Assembly: GCF_018446385.1 (NCBI RefSeq)
Contig: NC_056004.1
Location: 12,490,767-12,554,766 of the forward strand
Origin: Zingiber officinale
Taxonomy: Eukaryota; Streptophyta; Magnoliopsida; Zingiberales; Zingiberaceae
Direction of reading: 5' to 3'
DNA length: 64,000 bases
In this document: positions 1 to 9,564 of the stretch, piece after piece
How positions within the stretch are numbered: the stretch's first letter is position 1
Layout: each line of letters starts with the position of its first letter
Notes under the pieces: model-generated
The model's database searches: none
What the model saw: the letters and a program-made list of their open reading frames with translations, nothing else
Told to the model about the DNA's origin: nothing
Made by a program: the position numbers and the translations under genes

Positions 1-21
1 AATTTCAGAAAAATCAGGGCC

Positions 22-185
22 TCAATCGATCACCCGATCGATTAGAGGGTCTCAATCGATCAGGCGATCAATTGAGAACAGGCTTCTCGCGAACAGAAGC
101 CATCTGGATCGATCCACCGATCGATCCAACCCTCCTGAATCGATCAATGGATCGATTCAGATGGTTCAATCGATTGGATCCCAAC
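22..185 (+). repeat. Internal cluster of ATCGAT-core hairpins in element A
   Basis: Four or more inverted repeats with arms of about 10 nt and a 4-nt spacer, around 22-44, 52-75, 104-128 and 136-159. The core ATCGATC/GATCGAT is constant. The outer three bases pair across the spacer in different versions (TGG with CCA, TGA with TCA, TCA with TGA or TAG). A separate hairpin (GGCTTC with GAAGCC) lies at 81-101. The same family recurs in the LTR of A at 2027-2322. Confidence 0.85.
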
Positions 186-1129
186 TCCAATCGATCCAAG
201 TTACTGATTTTGGCTGAGAAAGCCTGATTTCAGCATCTTTGAACCTATTTTAGTCTAGGTAACCATTCCAAACCCTTAAAATACATTTGTATATTTAAAA
301 AGGGTGTTTTCATGTTGAAAACAAGGATGGATTGGTTAAGGAAGACTAAGTTGAAGTTTAGGTTGAGGTTTGTTTCAAATTTTGAATATTTGAACCTCAA
401 AACTTCTAAATTTGGGTTTCCTAAAAGTTTAGGGATTCCAAGTCATTGTTGGTGCAATGACAGAAGTGCCCACCATGTCTTTAGGGGGAGGGACTCTTTA
501 AAGACATGAAAACTATTTTTTCATGAACCTTGGAAGGTGGTTAACCTTCTGTTAAGAACATGCTCAAGGTTGAGCATTTGAACTTTAATGGAGAGTGGAT
601 ATCCTCATTGTTCAAGTGGTTTAAGTTAAAAATACTCAAGGATGAGCATTTGCCTACATTGGGGAAGAATGTAGGGTTAAGGACAAATGAAGGGTATGGG
701 ACCTTCATTTGGGGTCATTGGACCTTATTAATGCTCAAGGGCGAGCATTGTTTGATAATGAAGGGAATGAGACCTTCATTATCATGTTGATCACAACGAG
801 TGAAGTTGTGAACAACGATGAGCAACTCTTCAGGGGGAGAGTTGTTCAACAAAGTGGATTTGTTGATGTGTGCCCAAGAATAGGGCATGGGTTGATGTGT
901 GCCCAAGAATAGGGCATGGGTTGATGTGTGCCAATAGGGGGAGAATGAAAGGACTTATGAAAGGGGGTAAGTTAGGCTTTCATTATCTAAGAGGGAGTTT
1001 GCCCTCTTAGGGGTAGAATGAAGAGCTTAACTTATACTTTCATTACCTAGTGGCATGAAGAAGGAGGCTATGGGATTAGCCTAACTTACATGTGGTATTA
1101 CAAGTGTTATTGTGGTATTGTCAAACATC
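186..1129 (+). other. Non-coding 3' internal region of element A
   Basis: No credible protein is encoded here; short open frames show no recognisable motif. The stretch holds further inverted repeats: TGCTCAA with TTGAGCA near 560-577, related GAGCATT units near 640 and 735, a 31 bp tandem repeat near 865-935 whose units pair GCCC with GGGC, and a 9 bp hairpin (CTAAGAGGG with CCCTCTTAG) at about 988-1012. Such 3' regions between pol and the LTR are usual in SIRE-type elements. Confidence 0.6.
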
Positions 1130-1143
1130 AAAAAGGGGGAGAT
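1130..1143 (+). promoter_or_regulatory. Polypurine tract of element A
   Basis: AAAAAGGGGGAGAT directly precedes the TGTTGG that opens the LTR. This is where plus-strand synthesis would be primed during reverse transcription. Its position fixes the strand of A as plus. Confidence 0.85.
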
Positions 1144-1245
1144 TGTTGGTGCAACATCCCTCAGGTCAAGGTTGACCTGGTTGACCAAGCTTGAGTCTTG
1201 GTTTGAGTTTAGATGTTTGACAATAAAAGGATGATTGAAGAAGAG

Positions 1246-1953
1246 TCAAGTAGGTCAAGGTTGACCAGATACTTGACTGGAAAGTCTTAACTGGGATGTT
1301 AGGCAGAAGGAAAGTCCTGGTGAGAGAAGCTAGGCAGATGGGAAATCCTGGTGGGTGAAGCCAGGTGAAAGACCTAGTGAGTGAAGCTAGGAAGTATGAA
1401 AGTCCTGGTGAGTGAAGCCAGGTAGAAGGAAAATCCTGGTGAGTGAAGCCAGGTGAAAGACCTAGTGAGTGAAGCTAGGCAGATTGAAAGTCCAGATGAG
1501 TGAAGCCAGGCAGAATAAAATCCTGGTGAGTGAAGCCAGGTGTAAATCCTAGTGAGTGAAGCTAGGTGAAAGTCCTGGTGAGTGAAGCCAGGCAGAAGAG
1601 AAATCCTAGTGAGTGAAACTAGGTGAAAGTCCTAGTGAGTGAAGCTAGGCAGAAGGGAAAAGTCCAAGTAGTTCAAAGGATTGACCGGATACTTGGCACG
1701 ATGAAATCCAGGTGGATCAAGGTTGATCGGACACCTGGTGGTGAAAGTTCAAGTAGGTCAAGGTTGACCGGATACTTGGCACGAAGGAAAGTCCAAGTAG
1801 GTCAAAGGGATTGACCGGATACTTGGCACGTGTTGTAAAGTCCAAGTGGGTCAAAGGGATTGACCGGACACTTGGTGAGGGAGTCCTAGTAGGTCAAGGG
1901 TGACCGGATGCTAGGCATGATGAACCAATAGGTCAAGGCTGACCGGATGTTGG
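1246..1953 (+). repeat. Hairpin array with GGTCAA/TTGACC cores
   Basis: At least seven units at about 1664-1696, 1708-1738, 1748-1778, 1793-1826, 1841-1876, 1884-1914 and 1925-1953, plus an early copy at 1246-1281. Each has a left arm, an inner GGTCAA, a 2-5 nt loop, TTGACC, a constant unpaired GGA, and a right arm. The arms differ but stay paired: CCAAGTA with TACTTGG, CCAGGTG with CACCTGG, CCAAGTG with CACTTGG, CCTAGTA with TGCTAGG. In the CCAGGTG unit the inner arms also change together, GATCAA with TTGATC. Confidence 0.9.
1309..1652 (+). repeat. Tandem mini-hairpins around TGAGTGAAG
   Basis: About ten imperfect tandem units of 25-35 bp. The common form is CCTGG, then TGAGTGAAG, then CCAGG; the alternative is CCTAG, TGAGTGAAG, CTAGG. 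The paired bases change together while the loop is constant. One unit near 1490 has lost the left arm. Confidence 0.85.
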
Positions 1954-2026
1954 TTTGGGAGGCTTGGGACTTGGTTTTGGGCAAAAACCAAGTGCCGGAT
2001 CGATCAGCCGAACGATTGGCTGGAGT

Positions 2027-2322
2027 CCAATCGATCGGCCGATCGATTGGGGTGTCCTCGCATGAATCCTTCGTCCCAATCGATCAGTGGATCGATTGGG
2101 AGGAAGTCGTGATCGCACAGAATGCCTCTGGATCGATCAGCCGATCGATCCAGAGGTCCCAATCGATCAGTGGATCGATTGGGAAGCTGCGATTTATCGC
2201 GATAAGCTTGGATCGATCCTCGGATCGATCCAGGCAAAATTCCCAGAGCACAGAGGCGCTCTGGATCGATCCGTGGATCGATCGAAAGCCTCCCCGATCG
2301 ATTGGGAGCAATCCAATCGATC
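2027..2322 (+). repeat. ATCGAT-core hairpin array in LTR of A
   Basis: Seven inverted repeats at about 2027-2050, 2076-2099, 2125-2156, 2157-2184, 2208-2232, 2260-2285 and 2295-2322. Most have a 4-nt spacer (GGCC, AGTG, AGCC, CTCG, CGTG). Outer arm bases alternate between CCA with TGG and TGG with CCA. The unit at 2125-2156 has 14 bp arms. These match the internal cluster at 22-185. Confidence 0.9.
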
Positions 2323-2847
2323 AGGATCCGACCGTTGCCGTGGATAAAGGCCGCAGGCGCTTGATTCCTTGGCAGATTGTCGACGATTCATCTCAGATCA
2401 GCTCACGACTCATCTCAGCTCCTCCACAGCTCTCTCTAAGCTCTCACCGCCAGTTCTTGAAGGATCTTAGAGGCACGTCCAATTCAAGAGGCGAAGGAAG
2501 AAAGCTAGGGTTAGGGTTTCTGCACTCATTATAAGCTTGTAAGCTTGTATTTCATTACCTTTCCCTTTCTTCTTGTATTGAGAGTCTTATAGGGCTTCTC
2601 TGCCTTTGGTAGTTACCATAAAGGAGAGTTTTATTAGTGGAGGGTGCGTGTGTAGGTGTGGATCCTTGGACTAGTCACCTCTTGTGAAGTGGATACCAAG
2701 TAAACCAACCTTGTTAGCGTTGTATGCTTTTGTTTCTGTATTTTTCGCTACGCATTCTTGAAGAAACAAGCAACGCCAAGCACCGAGCACGCGACAAGCT
2801 ATTCCCCCCCCCCCCCCCCCCCCTCTAGCTTCATTTCGATCCCAACA

Positions 2848-4560
2848 AGGAGCTGTACTCATGCAAGAAGGAGAAGTTATAGCTTATGCTTCCAGACAAC
2901 TCAAAGACTACGAGAAGAACTACCCCACTCATGATCTTGAGCTGGTAGTTGTGGTCTTTGCACTGAAACTCTAGTGACATCATTTGTATGGAGTCCAGTG
3001 CAGAATCTTCACAGACCATCAGAGTTTAAAGTATTTCTTTACCTAGAAGGACTTAAACATGAGACAGCGTAGGTGGCTGGAGTTGGTCAAAGACTATGAC
3101 TGTGAAATCCTTTACCACCCAGGCAAAGCTAACAAAGTGGCAGATGCACTAAGCAGAAAATCCAGTGCATCCTTGATGTCTTTGTTATCATTAGCCCTGC
3201 CACTGCAGAAGGAGTTGTCAGATTTCAGACGTGAGGTTATTTATGGGCAACTCTCTGCATTGACCTTAGAGTCAACCCTGCTTGAGGATATACAGAGAAA
3301 GCAAAGTGAAGATCTATATATCCAAAAGATCAAGCAAGGGATTCAAAAAGAAGAAGATACAGAGTTTCGAGTATCAAGACTTGAAGCAGAGGTTCTGGTG
3401 GTCTGGACTCAAAAGATATGTAGCTAAATATGTCAGTACCTGCCTGACATGTCATAGGGTCAAAGCAGAACACCAGAGACCAGGAGGAGTTCTACAGCCT
3501 CTCCCAATACCAGAGTGGAAGTGGGAAGATATATCCATGGACTTTATAACAGGTCTTCCAAGAACCACAAATGGATATGATGCGATATGGGTAATAGTGG
3601 ACAGATTGACCAACTATGCTCATTTTCTAGCCATGAAGGTGTCCCACTCTATAGAGTAGTTGGCACAGCTGTATGTGAAAGAGGTGATTAGACTTCACGG
3701 AGTTCCTAAATCTATTGTTTCTGATAGAGATGGGCGTTTCACCTCTCACTTTTGGGAGTGTGTTCAGAATGCACTAGGCACCAAACTCAAGTTCAGCACA
3801 GCTTTCCATCCTTAGACTGATGGATAGACAGAGCGAGTAAATCAGATTCTAGAAGATATGCTCAGAGCTTGTGCACTAGATTTCAAGGGAAGTTGGTGCA
3901 AGTATCTATGCTTAGCTAAGATTACCTACAACAATAGCTATCAGGCCACCATCAAGATGGCACCTTATGAAGAGTTGTGTTGCAGGAAGTGCAGATCACC
4001 TATTTGCTGGCAAGAAGCAGGTGAGAGAAAAGAAATGGTAGTAGAGCTGGACATTTAGACAGAGCTGATAGATGAGACCACTCAGGCTATCCAGAAAATC
4101 AGACAGAGAATTGAGACTGCCCAGAGCAGACAAAAGAGTTATGCTGACACACGCCGTAGGCCACTGGAATTCCAAGTAGGAGATTCAGTCTTTCTCAAGG
4201 TCGCTCCTATGAAGGGAGTGATGAGATTTGGCAAGAAGGGCAAATTAAGTCCTCGCTATGTAGGACCTTACCTGATCATAGAGAGGATTTGGAAAGTAGC
4301 TTACAAGATGGACTTACCACAAGACATGTCAGCAATACATAATGTATTTCATGTCTCTATACTAAAGAAGTGTATTCATGACCCTAGCCAAGTGATTCAG
4401 CCTCAGACAGTGCAGATCCAAGAGGATCTTAGTTACGAGAGCAGACCTACACAGATAGTGGATAGAGCAGTCAAGAGACTAAGAAACAAAAAAGTGCCAC
4501 TAGTGAAGGTCATCTGGCAGAATCAGAAGCACGAGGAAGTCACTTGGGGGCGTGAGGATT
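2848..4560 (+). pseudogene. Degenerate gypsy pol (RNase H, integrase, chromodomain-like tail) of B
   Basis: The reading starts inside RNase H where element A interrupts it. The RNase H tail (IFTDHQS, ADALSRK), the integrase core ([20 protein letters not shown]) and the tail ending in a chromodomain-like segment follow in order. It is dead: stops replace tryptophan and arginine near 2971 and glutamine near 3657, and a TAG at 3813-3815 falls in the conserved HPQTD motif. About 130 bp that D retains at 32112-32255 is missing at about 3371, removing the integrase zinc-binding region. The coding strand agrees with B's LTR. Confidence 0.9.
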
Positions 4561-4587
4561 GAATGAGACAGAAATGTCCAGAACTAT

Positions 4588-4627
4588 TCTAAGTTCGAGG
4601 ACGAACTTTTTATAAGGTATGGGGGAT
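4588..4627 (+). promoter_or_regulatory. 3' internal end and polypurine tract of B
   Basis: The conserved block CTATTCTAAGTTCGAGGACG is followed by a purine-rich GGTATGGGGGAT directly before the LTR. The same block precedes the D LTRs at 13397 and 33453, so it marks the 3' internal end of this family. Confidence 0.8.
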
Positions 4628-6831
4628 TGTAACGACCCAATTTTCCCTATTTCAAGTTCTAAATGTCTTTAAAAATATTTAGAAATACTTTTAAAATATT
4701 CTAGAGGTTTTCAGAAATTTTTAGAGTATTTTTATGAAATTTTTGAAGGTCGTTTGATATTTTTACTAAACGAAAGAAGTTTCAGCAAAACTAATGTTGA
4801 AGCCGAGATTCGAACCCTGGACCTCGTACTTGAACCGAGTCTTAACCAAACCAAGCCAACCAACTGATCCACGGATATTTTGTGATTAAGAAGGGAAGCG
4901 AATATAGTTAAGTTATAATGAGAACTCAAAGTTAGACTTAGTTATAAAAGGTTAAGTTAAGAGGGATTAGGTTATTCTTTTCTCCCAAAATCCTTTCTCC
5001 TTCTCTTTCTCGCGTGCGACGACGTCGGCGCTTCTGGTCTCGGGCGGAAACGCAGCAAAGTTAGGGCTTTGTTTTCCGGCGGCCGACTGAAGTTTTCCGA
5101 GGGGATTTCTTCACCTCCTTAAGGTCGTCTTGTCGAGGGGAGCACGCGGGCACAGAAGAAGCACCGAGAGCTCGAGTTTTCCCGAAGCCCTAGCTGCCTC
5201 TCTTTGGTTGTAAGACCAAGAACATCGCTGTAAGTACTACTCACCTGTGGTAGGAGTTGCTCCGAATCTTTGGGTTTCGTTTCCTTGTTTCCGTATCTTA
5301 CTGTGCCGAGTAGAAGTATATGCTAGGGTTTGCGTTTGCTGTGCTAAATTGCTGTGTTAAGGTGTGCTGTACCGAATTTACCATGTTAGGGCATTAGGTT
5401 TTTGGATTTCTATGCTAGGGCTTCCCTTTTGAATAAGCTAGGGTTGCTGTGTTGAAATTTCTATGTAAGGTTTCCTTTTAGAAGTTGCTGTGCCGAATTG
5501 CCATGTTAGGGTTGTGCCGACTTTTAAGTGCTAGGGTTTTTCTTCCTTGCTTTGTTGAGATGTGATTCTCGGATTTTGCTGTTGAACAGAATCATATGCT
5601 AAGTTCTTTTAAGATTTGCTATGCCGAATTTGATAAGCTAGGGCTGCTGTGCCAAATTGCTATGATTTGGGGTTTTTTTAAGAATGTAGTTAGGTTCTTT
5701 ATTTAAATTACTAGAGGAACTTGGAAGATGTATATGCTATTCCATGTTGCTAGGGGGTAGTAGATAGATTAATTGCTATAGTTGTTATTGCTGGAATTAA
5801 CTCTTACAATGCTGTTGAGGAGTGTTTCCTTGTACTGTTGGGCTGTTCGGACTTGTCATAGCTGAAGTTTGTCTTCTTGGAACCCTTTTGTAGTACTTGT
5901 CGTGCATGTTAGTTCAGTTTTTATTGAACTGTTTCTTTAGCATTCGTCTGGAATTGTATGTGCTGCTAGAATCCGGAAATATGCTGCTATGTAAGCATCC
6001 CTTTATGTATGCCACATTACTGATCAGTATTAGTAGTGCATTATTGTTAGAATTGTTTCCAAACTTGATTAGATGGATTAGTTGATTCTCTGTTGATTAA
6101 GTCATGTTTCAGACTTCATGTGCAGTAAACAAACCGTAGCTATATTTCCCAGTTGCTCTAAAATTGAGAATTTTATGAAGAATAGAAATTTTCAGTTTTC
6201 TTATTATTTTAGCAAGCATGAACTAGACAACTTGTATGAAAGTAAGCAGTTTAGGCTTCTTTAAGTTCCAGCAAGTTAAATCTTTTGTTACCATGCTAGT
6301 ATTCAGTTTTAAGATCTTATTTCTAGCCATTTAATTTTAAGCATGCAGAATTAGATTTTTCTTGCTACTACACAAGCATGTTAAACTATTCTAGAAGATT
6401 ATGAGAAGTAATAAGTAAGAAAAGACCCAGTCTTAAGTTGATTCCGAATTCCAGAAATTAAGATCAAAAGCACACCAAGTGGTTAAACAAATGCCAAGGC
6501 ATTTTAATATAAGAGTATTAAAGATAATAAGTAAATCATTAAAAGAGGCTAGTACCCGACTTCAAAGGTTGTCGTTAAACAAATCCAGGTGACCAATTCC
6601 AAGGTCTTGGTCCTGGTAAGACCAAGGTCTTTACCCTCATAGGACTAGAGGCTCGCTACCTCAGTCTCTATTGGAGAGCGCGCATTTGGTACTAAGCCTG
6701 GGCCCAAAGAAAGAGAAGAAGAAGAAAGTTAAATATTAATCTCAAGTATAAGGTTATAAGTAAATGAAACAAGTACCACCTATGTTTAGAACCAGCAAAG
6801 TTTAGTTCTTTTAATTCTAAGCATACAACAT
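4628..6831 (+). repeat. 3' LTR of B, first segment
   Basis: Starts TGTAACGACC. It carries an antisense tRNA-like module (4804-4878), a TATA box (TATAAAAG, 4943-4950), a GC-rich leader (about 4985-5230), a splice-donor-like site at 5230 and a thymine-rich stretch with repeated TGCTGTGCCGAATT-type units (5280-5660). It stops at 6831 where element C is inserted and resumes at 62806. The flanking 5-mers are AACAT on the left and AGTAT on the right. Other LTR copies show AGTA at this place, so the left copy seems to have mutated. Confidence 0.85.
4804..4878 (-). other. Antisense tRNA-like module in U3 of B LTR
   Basis: On the minus strand an A-box-like TGGATCAGTTGG starts at 4871 and a B-box GGTTCGAATC starts at 4816. 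The A to B spacing is 55 nt. It matches modules at the same LTR position in D and in the solo LTR. The terminal T-run seen in other copies is broken here. Confidence 0.65.
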
Positions 6832-8075
6832 TGTTGGATCGAGACGCGCTACAGGGGGGGGTGAATAGCGCTCACTGCTATTTCATTTTTCGAATCCGTA
6901 AATCGTACGAGAAACTAACAGAGTAATAAGCAGCGGAATAAAGCAGTCAAACACAGAGACATAAGGAATTACTTCATTCAGAGCCTAAGGCGACTCCTAC
7001 TCGAAGGCCCGCGATCCTTGATCACTTTCCGTGGGCAACAACTATAATTTCGAACAGAGTACAAGTATTGCAAATAAGTACAGTAGAAATAAATGCGATT
7101 ATACCGACAACAGTATTGAAACCACAAGTTATGGAGCTCCGGGTCGTCGGAATGTTGTAGCAGCACTTCGGAATGAACTTGTTAGCAACACGTTGAAGAT
7201 AGAAAGCCTCGAACTTGGTTGTTTAAGGTGCTGCTTGAAACCCCCTTATAAAGGGTGTTCAAGGCGCCTTGAAGGCTGTTCACGGCGCCTCCATGCTGCC
7301 GAGTCTTCCGCGTAGATCAAACTTGAACTGGTCGAAGTTCATCTGCTTAAGGCGCCTTATGCCCTATCCAAGGCGCCTTCCAAGGCACCTTATACCTCCT
7401 CCAAGGCGGCTCCATGGGTGCTTCGCAGCCAGCTCCAGCTTTGCACCCGAGGCGCCTCCATGCTCCATGGAGGCGCCTCGGACACTGTTCATCCGAGGAA
7501 AAACTTCATTATTTTGTACCTACAAGACATGTTAGTCCCAAACAATATCCTGCAACACAAAGTCAGCATCAGCATGAATATGATAAAGAATATTATGACA
7601 GTCTCCGGACTGTCCGGGTCTGACTTCAGATTTCCGTCCGGAAACCCTAGGTCAACCCAACGCCTACTGTTCCCTCTACGGGGAACACGTTCTCACCTAC
7701 TCCACTCAGGAGATTTACCTGTTGCTAGTGCGATCCTCCAGATCGACTGGACTTTTGCTCAGCACTCGACGCTTCCGGACTTTCTGCTTGTCCAATCTTT
7801 CACCTGGTTCGCGACACCAGGACTTTCCACCTAGGGTTGCCACCCCCTAGGACTTTTGCCTGAAGCCATCGACCTGCCAAGACTTTTTCGCATAGGGTTA
7901 CCACCCCCTATAACCTAGGGTTACCACCCCCTAGGGTTTTCCCTTTGCCTAACCGCAGCTAGGACTTTCCTGAAATACTCAAGCATACTTGTTAGATCAC
8001 AAAACACTTTAACTTTTGAATCCTTTGTCATTATCAAAACACGAGTTCGATCGTCGGATGCTTCCAGCATCAACA
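6832..8075 (-). repeat. 3' LTR of element C
   Basis: A 1244 bp LTR read on the minus strand from TGTTGATGC to CCAACA. It is closely similar to 61587-62805. It holds a cluster of AAGGCGCCTT-type palindromes (7258-7480), including a hairpin with 14 bp arms (7449-7462 with 7466-7479) and a 3-nt loop. Confidence 0.88.
7258..7480. repeat. GGCGCC palindrome cluster in LTR of C
   Basis: About eight GGCGCC-centred sites. The clearest is GAGGCGCCTCCATG pairing with CATGGAGGCGCCTC. In the other LTR the same pair has diverged near its loop (62187-62221) but the stem AGGCGCCTCCA with TGGAGGCGCCT remains. Confidence 0.75.
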
Positions 8076-8093
8076 ATCTCCCCCTTTTTGATT
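8076..8093 (-). promoter_or_regulatory. Polypurine tract of element C
   Basis: Reads ATCAAAAAGGGGGAGAT on the minus strand, directly before the TGTTGATG of the 3' LTR. It is nearly identical to the PPT of element A, which ties both to SIRE-like copia elements. Confidence 0.85.
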
Positions 8094-9564
8094 ATGGCAA
8101 CTCAAATTCAAAAGTTAAGTAAACAGATGTAAAATAACGAATAGATGAAAATATTTAAAGAAAGCTTAACAAATTTTGCTAAAGTAAACTCTATGAGTAC
8201 CAAGTATAGGCTCCCCCTTAACTATTACTCCCCCTTTAATATCTCCCCCTTAACTGTTACTCCCCCTTTAATATTCATTATGTATAATTTGAATTTGCTA
8301 CTCTCCCCCTTTGCCATATATCAAAAATAAAATAGTCATTTGATTTAACAAGATTTTGAAAACACTTAACAGTTTATGATTGTCACTTCTTATTTTTAGC
8401 TAAGTGAAAGTGTTAGCTTTTTGGAAACTTAGTTAAAATTATAAGACTACTGGAAGTACTTGTTTAGATTTTGAAAATTTGTTGGAGAAAATATTTTTGA
8501 AGTCGCTTTTTAATTTTTGAAAGCAATGAGTTGAATTTTGCAAAACTGTGCTTTACTTGGAAAGCAAGAATTTACAAAGTTAGATTTTAAAGTGAGCTAA
8601 GTTTTAAAATTTTGAAAATAAGGCTTGGAACTTAGCTTAGCTTTTTGCAAGTATTGGATTTTGAAAGCTATAGCTTAGGTTAAACATAAACTTAACTTAA
8701 TATTAAACAATACTTATTAAATTTTAGGAAAGGGAGGGAGTAGTTTGGTTTAGGTTATTTATTCAAAGTCAGTTGGTCCTTAAGTCCAAGCATGAGTCAA
8801 GTTCAATAGATTGACTTTAAGAGGTATCAGAGCCCTAAGGATCAAACATGCTTAAATCAAACAACTGAGTATCCTTTACCAACTGTCTAACCTTTAGCTA
8901 CTTGCTGATTGCCTACAGGGCAACAGCTTTCACATGGTTAGTCAAGTTAAGTCAATTTGGTCCAGATAGATTTGACTAGAGCTGGAGAACTTGACTTGAT
9001 TGATGTATATTACGTGTTTAACGCCCAGACTCATATTGATGCACAGATATAAGCATTCTTGAGTCCAGGCTGTACCCTATACATCTCACACCGTTCTAAG
9101 TCTTTCAAAGACAATCAAGGTATACCTAGGTGCTTGTGAGATGCTCTGGCTTAATTCAAGGGGAACATGATTTCTAGGGGAAAATCTTAGGCTAAGTCCA
9201 ATTTTTGAAAAATCTAATAAATTGGAATTTTGAAACTATTTTTCCTAGAATTTGTAAAAAAATATGATAATTTCTAGGGGGAAAGCTTAGGCTAAATCTA
9301 TCTTAAAAAAAAGTTTTTTAAAATCATTTTTTTTAACTTAAATAGTGAGATAAGACTCATAATTTTGAAAAAGTGACACATAAGTAGAATTAAATATAAG
9401 TCAGCTAAACATCAGATGGTCAAATCCAAGATACAATCCAAAAGATGAGCACGATATCCAGACAGTCTAAAAAGATAGAGTCAAGCAGGCGGATCGTCAG
9501 CTGGAGGATCGAGTATAGGCTGCTCGGGTGGCGGCTGCGGCTGTACCTGACGCCGAATCTCGCC
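8094..9564 (-). other. 3' internal untranslated region of C
   Basis: AT-rich, with no credible protein. Several CTCCCCCTT-type motifs (8208-8310) repeat the purine tract. A segment with tracts such as GGTCCTTAAGTCCAAGC (8760-8830) resembles a segment near 12930 inside the gag tail. I see no gene here. Confidence 0.6.

Larger units (their letters stand above)
1..2847 (+). mobile_element. Element A: 3' part of a SIRE-like Ty1/copia retrotransposon
   Basis: Only the 3' internal region and the 3' LTR lie in the window. The order seen is a non-coding internal stretch, a purine-rich tract (AAAAAGGGGGAGAT) at 1130-1143, and an LTR starting TGTTGG and ending CCAACA. That tract next to TGTTGG is typical of SIRE/Maximus copia elements. 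The right flank resumes exactly in the RNase H region of element B, so A is inserted in B. No protein domain of A is visible, so the lineage is inferred from the PPT and LTR ends only. Confidence 0.8.
1144..2847 (+). repeat. 3' LTR of element A
   Basis: A 1704 bp LTR bounded by TGTTGG and CCAACA. It is unusually rich in inverted repeats, listed separately. It ends with a run of about 20 cytosines (2804-2823) shortly before the terminal CCAACA. The 5 bp after it (2848-2852, AGGAG) should be one copy of the target duplication; the other copy is outside the window. Confidence 0.85.

Noticed and set aside
1309..1953. CRISPR-like array
   Set aside because: Repeats are short, imperfect, self-complementary and directly adjoining, with no unique spacers of regular length, and the context is a plant LTR.
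2804..2823. Run of about 20 cytosines as a functional site
   Set aside because: Related LTRs also have cytosine runs here, and homopolymer length is unreliable in assemblies. I do not assign a function.
3858..4562. Independent small genes in the pol region of B
   Set aside because: They are consecutive fragments of one broken integrase and chromodomain-like tail, as the alignment with D shows.
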